A stretch of DNA of 64,000 nt, from contig OX291544.1 of the NCBI GenBank assembly GCA_946406115.1, positions 22,895,521 to 22,959,520 of the forward strand, in the 5' to 3' direction. Source of the stretch: Apoda limacodes. Its lineage: Eukaryota; Arthropoda; Insecta; Lepidoptera; Limacodidae. The notes beneath the pieces were generated by a model. That model was not told the DNA's origin. It searched no databases and saw only the letters and a list, made by a program, of their open reading frames with translations. The position numbers were made by a program, and so were the translations under genes. Shown here piece after piece: positions 38,701-48,600 of this stretch; the stretch's first letter is position 1, and the number at the start of each line of letters is the position of its first letter.

Positions 38701-41325
38701 AATAAATTAAAGGCTTCTAGTATTTCAGCAAAACCAAATTTCGGACAATGCATCAAAATATCCAGCTGACGAAAAACAGGCTTACTTTCAACACTAAGGC
38801 AAAACTTATCTAAAATACAAACGCTCAGCACGCATGTTATATATACATGCAAGTTAATAAACTATTATAATTTCAAAAAGGTAAAAATTGGGGTCCACAG
38901 ACGAGGCCTTCCTATTTTTTCAGATTTTCTCAAATTCTTGGTCAAAAGTCATATCACACCTTTTAGTGGTTGGGTAGTTACTTTAATCGGAAAGTAATAA
39001 AACTACCTCAACATATTCTTTGTTTCTGTGACAGCTCCAGTCTATACAGGGTTTGCATTATATTTGAGGTTTAGGACATGCATACGTATTATATACTTTT
39101 GCTCGTTGGTTTGAAAAATTTGTCGGCTTTTGAAGTCAATAGAAACTTTAAGAATTATAAAGGCGAATTTGTTAAAGGCGAGGCGACATTGTATAAAGTG
39201 TAGATTTGCCTTTCAATACTCTCGTCCTTTCCCTACGTTAGCAGTAGCGCCAAGTCTATGGTGCCTAAGGGTGCTCATGCCGCCAAATGTTAAGTGTCTG
39301 CGGCGCTGAACCCTAATATTTTATAGTTTTACTATGATTTCGGGGACTCGGGGACCCCCTAAGATTTTTTTTGAGCAACGTGCCTGTTCGTGGATACTGG
39401 TGTACTGGGTGCTGTATGATAGTTTGTAGGACTTTGGTGGAAGAAAGTACGAAAGCTGGAATAGCATTCTGTAACTATTAAGAAGCTCAATAAGAAGGTA
39501 TTGAGACAACATCAAATCGCCCGCACAACGGACGTCTTATTTAAAAATTTAAACAGAATATTTGACTAATTCCGATATAACGATATTGGACTACTCAGTA
39601 TCGAAATTATAATATCGGACTTACGTTCCGAGATTCCGAGATTTCGATATTCATGCCCTAATGCTGATATTTCTGAAAGAAATTAACTCTAATCAGTAAT
39701 TCAGAAATGATAAAAGAGATCGCGTGTCGAAATGTTGAAAAAATTGTGATGAAAGCCTTGTTTTGAAAGGGGGTTCCCTTAGGAAAGAAAATCATTTAAG
39801 AAATTACATGGACAGTAAAGAACTTTGACGGGCCGCTTAAGTTTAAAAATAGCTGACTGCAAATTTTAATACAATCTCCTATTTCTGTCAGCTGGTTAAC
39901 GTTAAAGCCAACCCAGTCTTAAAGTGTTAAAATAATACACTTTTTCCTATTTATGAATTAAGTAATAACCAATTTTAAGCATATTACTAGGTACTCTACC
40001 TGTTTAATGGCGATTAGAAAACGAACTACCAAAATGAATACCACCCAAACGTTAATTAGCGGAACCCTATTACTAAGACTCCGCTGTCCGTCTGTCCGTC
40101 CGTCAGTCTGTCACCAGGCTATCTCATGAACCGTGATAGTTTGACAGTTGAACTATTCACAGAAGATGTAGTTCTGTTGCTGATATAACAACAAATACTT
40201 AAAAACAGAATAAAATAAATATTTATTGGGGCTCCTATACAACAAACGTGATTTGATAACGGCAACAGGTAAACGCTTAAAATTAATTAAATTTAATATA
40301 ACAAATACTTAAGGTGGGCTCCCATATAACAAGCGTGATTTTTTTTGCCGTTTTTATAGATAATGGAACGGAACCCTTTGTGCACGAGACTAACTCGCAC
40401 TTGGCTGAATTTTTTTTATATTCTTTGAAAACAAAGGCACTTCCGTTGCAAGATTTTTTTTTATTATTTGCGTACCGAGAAACCAAATCCGCACCCGTCA
40501 TAAAAAAAATCTTATTTTTGAAAAACGATCCACCCTAGTATATACTTATAGGTTTGTTAAACAACAGTTCTAATGTAAGAATTGTCATAGATATTTTAAA
40601 ATATTTTTTTTTGTTGAAAAATCTGTAAACGAACTGACATAACTTTCGGCCGTTTGTTATTGCAGGTGATTGAGAAGGATCCCTCAGTGGTGGAGGATTA
40701 CGACCCATACCGAAGCTGGCACGGCAGCCAATATGGCGGTGGCCGGTACCCCACCTCCACGATACACTCCACGAGGTACGAGTCACATAATATCTAAATA
40801 CCATGTCTAGATGGTCCTAATTGTAGATGGAGTTCGTGGCCCATCCTCATCCGTCTATTAGAAACGATAAGCGAAGTTAAGCAGCTTCGGTGGTGGTCAG
40901 TACCTGGATGGAAGCTCCTCCATGCTTCGGTGGACACATCGTCAGTCCTGGTTATGCTTGTATATGAAAGCATTCGTTAAGGCAACTGAGATGCCCTTTG
41001 GACGGCTTGAAGACTTTCGCAGTCAAGTGGCCACTTCCGCCTTCACGGTTTTTGGGCCGGCTGGATATATTTATTACTTATTAAAATATTTATACATTTA
41101 ACGAATAATAATAGCTATATTGCAAGATTTTTATTTGTGCAAACATCCTGCCAACAAGTTAAAACCAGGAGAAATCTGCTAGTGCCCTTTATTTGTATGG
41201 AAAATATTCTAGCTTATGCTTCAACATTTGTCGACAGATCGGTGTCAGACAACAGTGACCACTACGCCATCGTGCAGTCTCGGCCCGGTAGTCGTCACTC
41301 CGGGGCGCACAGGAATAGGCACTAA
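26662..41325 (+). CDS. ZP-domain transmembrane protein (10 exons, 5' end missing)
   Basis: Ten exons (26662-26783, 27665-27773, 28301-28413, 30519-30631, 31128-31206, 34648-34775, 37375-37494, 37785-37924, 40666-40775, 41238-41325) join in phase to 1122 nt, i.e. 373 residues plus TAA, starting in phase 0. Residues about 11-230 form a ZP module with ten cysteines (16, 45, 71, 106, 162, 180, 215, 220, 224, 229) and family motifs such as KNCFAF and FRFPDSS...FQCD. A Ser/Thr-rich stalk (230-270), one transmembrane helix (about 274-296), then a Cys-rich juxtamembrane stretch and a tail of about 70 residues follow. N-glycosylation sequons lie at 50, 116 and 169. Insect ZP proteins polymerise in the apical extracellular matrix and shape cuticle; that role is inferred from the family. 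No RXXR furin site is visible between ZP module and membrane. The signal-peptide exon was not found. I cannot name the orthologue. Confidence 0.5.
27665..27773 (+). CDS. ZP protein exon B
   Basis: Acceptor TTCCAG|G, donor AAT|GTTAGT. It completes the split Arg from exon A and reads TPACMAQGNGSDSLSFD onward to APDYCGVFWNN, giving ZP cysteines 2 and 3 and an N-glycosylation sequon (NGS). It ends in phase 0, exactly what exon C needs; joining exon A directly to exon C gives a stop, so this exon is required. Confidence 0.5.
28301..28413 (+). CDS. ZP protein exon C
   Basis: Acceptor TTGGCACAG, phase 0; donor CAA|GTAAG leaves two bases. It encodes RTEERSLPLAVRVHKTLELA and then DKFYVITCGKAGFRNA, with the fourth ZP cysteine at residue 106. 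The phase-0 junction with exon B removes the stops seen in the other frames. Confidence 0.5.
28505..28865 (-). repeat. Dispersed repeat family P, reverse copy
   Basis: GGTTTCGTACCCAAAGG, a CTGTCTGTCTGTCC run, GACCAAAGTAGGTAGAAGCC and CGCGAGTCTGACTTACATTA with GGCCGGTTTTT form the reverse complement of 7.7-8.3 kb. It sits in the ZP intron after exon C. Confidence 0.5.
30022..30405. mobile_element. MITE-like element with CACGTG palindromes
   Basis: Ends form an imperfect inverted repeat: GCTGCCGGCCCAAG...GAAGTGAAAAC on the left and GTTTTCACTTCTGCCGGCAC on the right. Inside, AGGTCACGTGTCCTG and AGGACACGTGACC are inverted copies. About 0.38 kb, non-coding, in the ZP intron before exon D. Confidence 0.5.
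30519..30631 (+). CDS. ZP protein exon D
   Basis: Acceptor AATTTCAG, donor GACG|GTACGA. It contains LVSLRMLNENGRKVWNAAF and PYTLRAEMSKPD, the ZP-N/ZP-C linker and first ZP-C strands seen in insect ZP proteins. The NETS sequon lies at its 5' end. There are no cysteines. Confidence 0.5.
31128..31206 (+). CDS. ZP protein exon E
   Basis: Acceptor GGTTTCAG, donor GG|GTGAGG. This short exon reads THGIKMKNCFAFNMRNNT and VDLIDSKG; the KNCFAF block is a strong ZP-C signature. The phase-2 end joins exon F to form the Gly of a GC pair. Confidence 0.5.
31207..32354. other. ZP intron 5, left part: nothing recognised
   Basis: AT-rich intron sequence before the foldback element. A frame at 31788-31973 is Asn/Lys/Leu-rich and typical of chance translation of AT-rich DNA. 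Confidence 0.5.
32355..33606. mobile_element. Long inverted-repeat (foldback) element
   Basis: Left arm about 32355-32520 (GTTTGTCAGAGTACGCAATT, GGAAAAAGAGGTTCAAATGG) pairs with right arm about 33490-33606 (CCATTTGAACCTCTTTTTCC, AATTGCGTCCTCTGACAAAC). The roughly 1-kb centre has CACTGACTGA repeats and an ATGGCGG/CCGCCAT motif pair but no ORF of note. Non-autonomous DNA transposon type, in the intron between ZP exons E and F. Confidence 0.5.
33640..34452 (+). pseudogene. LINE reverse-transcriptase fragment (Jockey/CR1-like)
   Basis: A frame at 33663 includes NNINCYADDSTGIAYYT, with the YADD catalytic box of reverse transcriptase. After an internal inverted duplication (33826-33902) and frameshifts, a 130-codon frame (34072-34464) covers the C-terminal domain (FRVTSFSKRLGCGMSS) and the shared 3' tail, ending in poly-A. 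Inactive copy inside the ZP intron, directly right of the foldback element. Confidence 0.5.
34648..34775 (+). CDS. ZP protein exon F
   Basis: Acceptor TTAACAG, donor AAAG|GTGAG. It reads CSIKNSVTVKSENGAAEL, then LFRFPDSSQVNFQCDIVICK, carrying ZP cysteines 180, 215 and 220. The FRFPDSS...FQCD block is the conserved end of ZP-C. The preceding intron (31207-34647) is filled with a long inverted-repeat element and a LINE fragment. Confidence 0.5.
34985..35582. repeat. Inverted pair of family R repeats
   Basis: 35033-35175 (TTATTTACTCGCAAATGTGA ... GTAATTTTCTCCTTACCACC) is repeated inverted at 35440-35582 (GGCGGTAAGGAGAAAATCAC ... TTTACTCGAGAATG on the other strand). Between them is a 260-bp GC-richer spacer with AAAGCGGGTGC twice (35221 and 35281). 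Probably a non-autonomous element with long terminal inverted repeats. Confidence 0.5.
35629..35902 (-). repeat. Dispersed repeat family P, reverse copy
   Basis: TAGGGTTCCGTATCCAAAGG, a (GTCC)n run, AAGGGGGCTCCCATACAGC and CGCGAGTCCGACTCGTACTT with GGCC. Closely related to 40.05-40.42 kb. Confidence 0.5.
37375..37494 (+). CDS. ZP protein exon G (end of ZP module and stalk)
   Basis: Acceptor GATTTGTAG, donor AATG|GTAATC. It encodes GSCPVPDC (last two ZP cysteines) followed by a Ser/Thr/Glu-rich stalk with TEEATTVTAS, a likely O-glycosylated spacer. No dibasic or RXXR cleavage motif is seen in this exon. Confidence 0.5.
37785..37924 (+). CDS. ZP protein exon H (transmembrane helix)
   Basis: Acceptor TTACGTGCAG, donor GAT|GTAAGC, phase-0 end. 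After VLDTSCEGVHPSW come about 23 hydrophobic residues (LLYLAIALGVMFLVMLLI), then a juxtamembrane stretch with five cysteines (294, 297, 302, 304 and neighbours) that could be palmitoylated. This is the only membrane segment in the recovered sequence. Confidence 0.5.
37925..40049. other. ZP intron 8: mostly unrecognised
   Basis: Near its 5' end AACACCTAG...AGCTAAAATGTTA recurs three or four times (about 37996-38160) as a loose tandem repeat. A GC-richer part at 39170-39370 (GCGGCGCTGAACCCTAATAT, GGGGACTCGGGGACCCCC) may be an old repeat. No exon seen. Confidence 0.5.
40050..40420 (-). repeat. Family P reverse copy with internal duplication
   Basis: GTTAATTAGCGGAACCCTAT, (GTCC)n, then ACAAATACTTA...GGGGCTCC(T/C)ATA twice (40190-40245 and 40303-40345) before GGAACGGAACCCTTTGTGCA. 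A partial tandem duplication within the repeat; lies in the ZP intron before exon I. Confidence 0.5.
40666..40775 (+). CDS. ZP protein exon I (cytoplasmic tail)
   Basis: Acceptor TTATTGCAG in phase 0, donor ACGAG|GTACGAG. It encodes an acidic then Tyr/Gly-rich tail (VIEKDPSVVEDYDPYRSW, then QYGGGRYPTSTIHST). No catalytic domain is visible. The tyrosines might serve as adaptor or phosphorylation sites (inference). Confidence 0.5.
40842..41065 (+). mobile_element. 5S rRNA-derived SINE (SINE3-like)
   Basis: GCGAAGTTAAGCAGCTTCGG (40871-40890) and GGTCAGTACCTGGATGG (40895-40911) match the A-box and C-box of the internal promoter of 5S rRNA at about the natural spacing, while the rest diverges. 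The body ends near CGGTTTTTGGGCCGGCTGG. It is not a functional 5S gene. It sits in the last ZP intron, in sense orientation. Confidence 0.5.
41238..41325 (+). CDS. ZP protein terminal exon J
   Basis: Acceptor TTTGTCGACAG; completes the split Arg and reads SVSDNSDHYAIVQSRPGSR followed by HSGAHRNRH and TAA at 41323-41325. The tail is basic, Ser/His-rich. A near-copy of the last 28 bases, including the CAC-stop, follows 40 bp downstream. Confidence 0.5.
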
Positions 41326-42260
41326 CCTACGATACCTACCTGGGGCGTACCAGAACGGGCACTAGTCGGCAATGGTAAACATTACCACTTTACCTAGTAC
41401 GTGTCTGCCCAAATGTTATGCCATTTTTTTGTTTTCTGTAAAACTAATTTACTATTATTTTGTTTACAGGAGGAGTCTAAGTGAGAAATACCTAGTATTG
41501 TTTAATTTGCCTTTGTAAATAATATTATTATAATTTTAAATATTTTGAATTAGCTGAATTCCCTTGACATAATAAGTGTCAGGCAATCATAATATTGCGG
41601 TCAAACTTGTCTGTTGGCTTGAAAAAAAAACACTACTGATGCCTTATGAAAATTAGCTTCAAAGTAATAGGTATTTAAAGGTTAACATAAGTTTTTGACA
41701 GTCCGTTAATCACGTAGAAGTAATTTAGGTCAAAATAAAAATTAATTAGCTAGATTAATTGTATATGTTTTGACACATGTATTTATTTGCACACATTATT
41801 TTTATGTCTTCTAGGAATTATAAGACATCTGTGAATATTCCTATAAATGGTCATATCATGCCAACTTAGAAATATATTTTGACATACTTAGATGGGACTT
41901 GTGCAGTGGTAGAGTGCGGCCGCCATGTCAAAGGTCCCGGGTTCGATTTTCGTTAAGGGGCAACCAAAATTGTTACAATTTTTTATTGCAAAGTTGTCTC
42001 GATTCTGGTTTGTTGCCGGGCGCTGCCCTTATCACCTTTTGTGGGACGGAATACCGCCGAAACGTGGATTTTACGAGCATACGTTTGTAACATCTCTGAC
42101 CACCCCTTCGGAGATAAGTTTCGTGATGGTATACACATAAATATATGTATATTTAGTTACATAATGATCACCAAATTTGTACGAGTCCAAGATTGCCTGT
42201 ATGGCTGTTCTGTTTAGAGACTACGAAATTAAATTGTAAACAGTGTAAGGATAAATAAAA
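41326..42260 (+). other. Probable 3' UTR of the ZP gene
   Basis: No open frame continues after the TAA. The first clear AATAAA hexamer downstream of the SINE is at 42254-42259, so the 3' UTR could run about 0.9 kb and include a tRNA-derived SINE. An earlier poly(A) site cannot be excluded; the extent is inference. Confidence 0.5.
41890..42150 (+). mobile_element. tRNA-derived SINE in ZP 3' UTR
   Basis: A-box GCAGTGGTAGAGTGCGG and B-box GGGTTCGATTTTC at tRNA spacing, a GC-richer body (GGGACGGAATACCGCCGAAA) and a TATATGTATATTT tail. In sense orientation just after the ZP stop codon, so it may be transcribed in the mRNA. Confidence 0.5.
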
Positions 42261-43013
42261 GTAAATTGATTGTGATTAATGGTTACACAGCCAATGAACT
42301 TGTATCTATCGAGAAATACCTATTAATACGAAATAAGGTTGTGCCATTTTGTTTTCATGTGTAGCTTTCATACAATGAAATAGTATTAATAATGCTAATT
42401 TTTTTCTTTTTTATAAAACAAGATGCAACTCAAAGTTAAACAGGTTACTTAGGTTACCTACTTTTTATTTACACACATATTTTTGTTTTGTTATGTAATG
42501 TTGTATGTACCAATATAAACTAGTTTGTAAGTGATTTACAATACTTATATATAAATGAATTTAAAATGTGGAAATGAAATTTAATAATATTCCGTCCAAT
42601 ATACGAAATGACTGAGTGGGTAATTTATTAGCTTCGTTTTGGCACTTAACCTAATTGGCTAAGAAAAATTAATGTCCTAGAAGAACATCAACTTAAATAT
42701 ATAAAAACCGGTTTTTTGTCTAGGCGACTTTCTTGTATTGCGTTTGCATGATTTCCAACTGTTTAAAAAAACCTTCAGATCGTGGATTATAGATATATAT
42801 GTAGGTATCGCAATAAATTTCCTTTGAGTATGTAATACCTAAATAGATACAAATCACAAAGCCTTAATCTTGATTTGGATGAACATATTAATTTACATAC
42901 TTTTGGTAGATATTTCGTTCAGAACATGACCTACATTGCCATAAAATAGTTATTTTTGTATTATTCCATATGAAATTATACGAATTATATTATTGTCAAT
43001 GCTGTACGTATAG

Positions 43014-43390
43014 TTAACCTGTTCTTTTAACTAAATAGTCATCCCCCGACCGGCCTCGGCACGTACTAACGGCCCCAGATGACGATCTCGCTGTCCGGAT
43101 AGCGAGATTAGTCTCTACGACCTTCCCTAACACGACGCCGACGTCACCGGGTTTGTCGGCGCCCGCAAAGATACACGAGGTATCAAAGAGTGCCGGGGCG
43201 CTTCTCGCCCCCACTCAACGCAACCGCACCCGCGTAACATGGAACTCCCCTTCTGGCGGTGACTCACCTTCGGGTTCGAGGTTCACGCAGGTCGAAGGGA
43301 CGCCCCCGAGAGCGACAACCCAAGCCGAGGTGGGGAGTCCTTGAGCGTTGGGCGCTCTATGGGCTGAGGCTCCTTCAGAGCTGCATTGTC
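43014..43390 (-). repeat. GC-rich dispersed repeat, copy 2 (longest)
   Basis: On the minus strand it reads GCGCCCAACGCTCAAGGACT, CCCGAAGGTGAGTCACCGCC, GTTACGCGGGTGCGGTTGCG and on to GACGTCGGCGTCGTGTTAGG. A minus-strand frame (43214-43014) gives AGADKPGDVGVVLGKVVET; coding origin from a retroelement is plausible but not proven. Confidence 0.5.
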
Positions 43391-43659
43391 AGTTGAGAAA
43401 AAAATACTAAATAGGGTTTGAAAACTATGAACGACACGTTTACCTACTGCCTATACCTACCGTAGGTAGATAAATGTCGCGTTGAATATCTAATGTCGTG
43501 CTAAGATAAAGGTTGCTAGTCACAAAGTAAAAACCGGCCAAGTGGCGTTTCGTAAAATGATAATTATTGCGGATAAGTATATGAAAAACAAGTAAACAAG
43601 TAAGTACACCCCGTACCGCCAAGCGCCGCCTACACCAAAGCGTTATCCGAAGGTACACA

Positions 43660-43940
43660 ATGTTATTAAATCCATCAAGGTCGCAAACAAACTTGCGGTC
43701 CGCATGATGTGAAGCGATCACCACAGCGTATGCAACAACGAGGGCATAAGGTACTCGCGTGTTGCCGACCCTTTAAAAATCTAATCACTTCATTCTTGAA
43801 AAACCATTCCACAACGAAAGCTTTCGCGGGGGAAAGTTCCTCTCAACCTGCGCTGAACTGTATGTAACCACTCTAGTTACAAAGAGTGAGAATAAATTCC
43901 CTGCCGAAGATGGCGAGCGGTGCGATGATAATAAGACGTT
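43660..43940 (-). mobile_element. LINE 3' end, reverse orientation
   Basis: CAAACAAACTTGCGGTCCGC, GTGTTGCCGACCCTT, AATCTAATCACTTCATTCTT and GGCGAGCGGTGCGATGATA mirror the LINE C-terminus and tail at 34.1-34.45 kb. Degenerate. Confidence 0.5.
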
Positions 43941-44589
43941 GACATCATTTCAAACAGTTCCTCAGAACACAGATGCATTTTCTTACTTTTAAATGGTTCA
44001 TAAACTTTCATTTACAACTTCATCAAAGTAATTTTCAATGGAATTTGTACGAAATTTTTACTTCTCCAAGTACATTTTATAAGTTGGTCCACTATTTCCT
44101 GCTCATTATTTTTAAAGCCTACTTATAGCCGTGATAGTTGTTTTTTTAACTTCGTTATACTTATATACTAATTAACAAACCCATCTATTGCATCTCGATG
44201 ACACTCGACTGTACTAAAGATTAGCACTTGAAAGTTTCATATTTCGCAAAATGGTCCTAACACACATATTTTTGAACGACCTTTTCAATAACACCCCACA
44301 CCATGGGATCGACAAGAAAAAATAATGTCCACTACACTAGCAACCTTAAAAAAATAATTTAATATTTTACCACTTTGTCGGAGTGATTATTGTGTATACC
44401 CATGCCAAATTACCTACTAAGAGTGTCTGTCTGAGCTCAGCCGCGAACAGACGTACGGACATGACGAAACTATTAGAATTCCTGGTTGACTACCGAACCC
44501 TAATAAGATTTTTCTTTATTTACTTAGTGCTAAAGTGGTGCACTGAAATTCTTGTTGTGAAATTAGTTATTTAGACAGTTTAGTTTCTT

Positions 44590-44705
44590 GACGCTAAACC
44601 CCTGGTACTAATATTTCTTTATACGAATGGGGGTAAATAGAAACGCCTTTGGGGTTATTAGGTACGGGAACGAGCTGAATAGACACGAATGAGGGGTTAA
44701 TAGCA
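44590..44705. mobile_element. Small MITE-like inverted repeat
   Basis: GCTAAACCCCTGGTACTAA at the left and GAGGGGTTAATAGC at the right are imperfect inverted ends around about 90 bp of non-coding DNA. Low confidence. Confidence 0.5.
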
Positions 44706-45344
44706 ATAAAAACGGGAATAATGGAAGTATAGGAAATTTAGCGTTATTTTTTTTGCATAAATTATTTATTTAATATTTTAAGATCATTAAATTCAAAAGA
44801 ACAAAGGTTGCAATAGCTTTGCCGTCCAGTCTTTAATACTTTTATAAATGTGATACTATAATGTTTAATATTTTATAAATCTTTGTTAATTTAGTGAATT
44901 CGGAACTCGGTAGGTACCAAAAAAAGGTCCTTACAGTAATTCATAAAATTCCATAGTTATGCAGAATTAAAAAAAAATTATACACACTACAACTCAACAA
45001 TAAATTTATCCACCAATCAAAAGTACCTAAGAAGAAAGTAGGTAGACCTTGAAAGGGGGTTTGACAGCCCTGGCGTTTTTTTTTTATTCACCCCACATGT
45101 AGTATCTTTTGACCCCGGTTTCCAGGTTAATAGAAATCACGTACTTTCTCGTAATTTTCAAAGCATTTACAATTTTTTTAAGCGTTTTATGCATTATTTT
45201 GTGGTAAATTACAAGACTCACAAAATTAGACTGTTTTAGTAACAACCTGCATTCAAATTATATGAGAACATCAATGTAGAAGTTAAAATTTTATCTATTC
45301 ACTCCGTTTTACGGTACTTACATTTGTAAGGTGTCAATACAAAT

Positions 45345-45655
45345 TCTACTAATATTATAAATGTGAAAATTTCTATGTCTGGATGGATGTTTGTTACTCA
45401 ATCACTGGACGGATCGGGATAATACTTGGCACACGTATAGGTTAGGTCCTGGAATAGCATATAAGCTACTTTTTATCCCTAAAAATTCAAAAATTCCTGC
45501 GGGTATAAGTATAACAGAGTTAAACGAACAATTGCTGTACATATAACATGCTATAGCAATTCATTATTTTATCTAATTAATTAAAAAAATGGAGCTAATT
45601 AAGAAGTTCCACGCCGATAACCGAATTTAGGGCGGTCGGAGCCGCTGGCAATGTC
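45345..45655 (-). repeat. Family S-related reverse copy
   Basis: CTAATATTATAAATGTGAAA, GGATGTTTGTTACTCAATCA and CGCCGATAACCGAATTTAGG GCGG show the reverse of the family S layout, but the middle is a variant (GGGATAATACTTGGCAC). Confidence 0.5.
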
Positions 45656-45659
45656 TAGC

Positions 45660-48600
45660 ATGTCATAAGCTTAAGGTTTCATAACTTTAACTACCACATC
45701 ATAACCTGTGAATAATTTAGAATAAATCAGTCCATAGATTAATGAATAGCCTGCATGCTAAATGTATTACGTACTTATTAATTAATGTGTCGTTTTATAT
45801 GGCGTCAAGATTTTCTTATGCGTACTTTGACGTAAGCTACCTATAGGTACTCTTCTATGCTCAAATAATTATATCATCCTCAACTGATCAAGTATCCACA
45901 TTTAGAAATAAAAGGTTCCTACCTACTAGACTTTAGTCATGTTAGAAAGAAAAGATTAAAATTCTTGTGCTTTGACAAAGATCTATGCATATATTTGTAT
46001 TTTGATTTTCTCCTTCTAACATGATGATACTTGGGTACTATATAAAGGGCATTGTTCACTTTGTATAGAAGTTTTGGCCTGACGTATACAAATTATATGA
46101 AATCTATAAAACATATGTACTGAAAAAACTAACAAATGTTAAATTGCAGCCCTATGACTATTAACTTAAATATACTTAATAATTCTAAAAATACTGATAC
46201 CTACTACGAAACACTTTAAATATATCTCATCTAAATAAAATAAAATATTCTAAATCTACTTGTTTTTACAAAAAAAAATGTTTACGTCAGGTTAGATTTG
46301 AACTATACTCTTTATGAGACTAACACTCTCTCAATTTACAAAAAAATATCCAAATAATTCCTTTGCAATAATAGGTATGAAAAAATTTTAAACAACGACA
46401 TATTTAGATTAGTACTTTGTTATTTATAATAATATTTAGATACACTTAATTAGATTTATTGTGTATGTACATATAAATAAGTAATAAATTCTTTTAATAC
46501 AATACTGTGTATTATTATGAGATAAAAATAAACGCTGAAGCCTGCTAGCCAATAGGTGCTGGTTCCGGCTGTCTCTATCCTTCCCACTCTACATCCTTGA
46601 CGAAGATCAACACTACCAGACAGAGGAATTAGGCCCAAATGAAAATACCGAGACACAGATGGGCTACTACAGTCACACAAATGCTTCGTGAAATCTCCAC
46701 AGGCGTTTCTTCAATAGATCAAGGCTCTTCGTAACTTTAACTACTAGCTACCCAGGGTTCGCATGATAAATATCAATTGATATTTTATTTTAAATGTAAA
46801 TAATCATACCTACGTTAAATGAATTCGAAATTTGACTGATAAAATCCAAATATTAAAGAATTTGCAATTTAACATTATCATTGTTAAATTGCAAAAAACT
46901 GATTGTAAATAAATAAATAAAAATTATGGATTAATGATTACCAAACTACAGCCAAATCGTTAAAAATATCTATCGTTAATAATTTATAAATTGAGAAAGT
47001 TTGAATTTGTGTTAATTTCCTATCAGTCGGTTAGTGAGTAAAGACTTTTCTTATTATATTAGTATAACGATTATGGTAAATATCAAACCTTTGAAAACTA
47101 TTTGTTATTAAAATTCCAGCTCCCAAGATATAGTACTCTACTCTGCAGAACCTCTCTGTCGTCCGCTTTTTCCTATGTGACTCGATACTTGAGTCCTTGC
47201 CTTGCAGCCTGGCGGGAAAGATGCTACAACGGAACGGAAAAAGAGAAATGAATTTCTTTGTGCGCATGTTGCAGATGTGTTTAACTACTAGGTAGTATGC
47301 TAAGTAGGTCGTTAAATCATAGCTGCTGGGCTGAATGGTTAGAAATGTTGCTGATTCTTCATGTTAAATGTAGATCATCCCTGAGATCTTTCTCTACCGT
47401 AGAAATATTTTATAATCAAATCCTCATGGTCCAATAAATTCCATTTACAGTATTCTTATGTTCCTTATTGTTCCAAAGGTTGAAGTGCTTATTTACTAAC
47501 AAACTGCCCGAGGCTCCGCCTGCGCTAAATTCAGATATCAGCGCAGGATTCCTATAGCAACTAGATTATAGTAAAGAGCTTTGCTGTAGTTCTGGTTATT
47601 TTTTCTACGCTTATCCAACGTACCATGTGCAAGCTATTACACTGCCAAATTTCAACGAGATCGGTTCAGCAGTGGACATAAACGCACCGATAGTTTGACC
47701 ATTTTTTTTAAATATTTATAGAATAGATATAGACAGAAGTGTGATGTGATGTGATTAATGGTAGCTTCTTACACGCCACTATCGTGAGCCTACCTTATAA
47801 AATAAAGCTGTAACTTGTTTTAAAGTGATCCCTGATGCCTTAAGCGATGTATGCTTTATTGCAAAGGCGCAACCTCTCCTTGCAGGAGTCTTAACTTAGG
47901 ACATAGTCCATGCTGAGCTTAGTGTGAATTGCAGGACGTTTGTAGTCCAGTGGCCACTTGAACGTCAGCAAGAAGTATTAGTAATTTGAAACAGTTTCTT
48001 TACACCCTTAATTAAAAAACGATTGGTTTAGCGTTATCTGAATGATAGATATTTAATTTTGTCATTCACTAAGAATGTATCTATTGCAAGAACAACGAAG
48101 ATTTAGTCAGAATTTTGAAATTGTGTGTTGAGAGCAATTACATTTTAACCTGAATTTCGCAAATTAAAAAAATTAGAAAATAACAGACCTGGGAGAATAA
48201 TTATCTAATGTTAATATCAAGTAAATTAAGTGATATTACCTATCCTTATGTAACTTGGACTGAGTGTTACGCAAAATGCAATGATACCTCATTAAAATGA
48301 GTAAGTTAGTAGGAATAGGCATCTGAACTTATTAAAGAACCGTATGCATTATAAAATCGAATAGGAAGTCCTACGTCGTAATACTTTCAATTTTGCAAAA
48401 TCGATGTTCGCGCGTGAAAGTGGTGACAAACATTACGGACAGGAGAACACTATCCTTTAAAACGTAACTCACGATTCCCTGTCCAACGGCCTAATTATAT
48501 TATATATGGTAAAACTTATGAACATAAATATTGTCTATGTTTTCTTATAATTTAAGGTTTTTGAGAATCCATGTCTATTCTTAGCAATCGTTTTGTCTAC

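Noticed and set aside
40871..40911. Functional 5S rRNA gene
   Set aside because: Only the internal promoter region matches; the ends needed for the 5S helix I pairing are absent.
41899..42140. Overlapping 63- and 71-codon frames after the ZP stop
   Set aside because: They are translations of the tRNA-derived SINE.
46456..46680. Minus-strand 74-codon frame as a possible terminal exon
   Set aside because: No recognisable domain, partner exon or convincing acceptor; the patch may be an old repeat.
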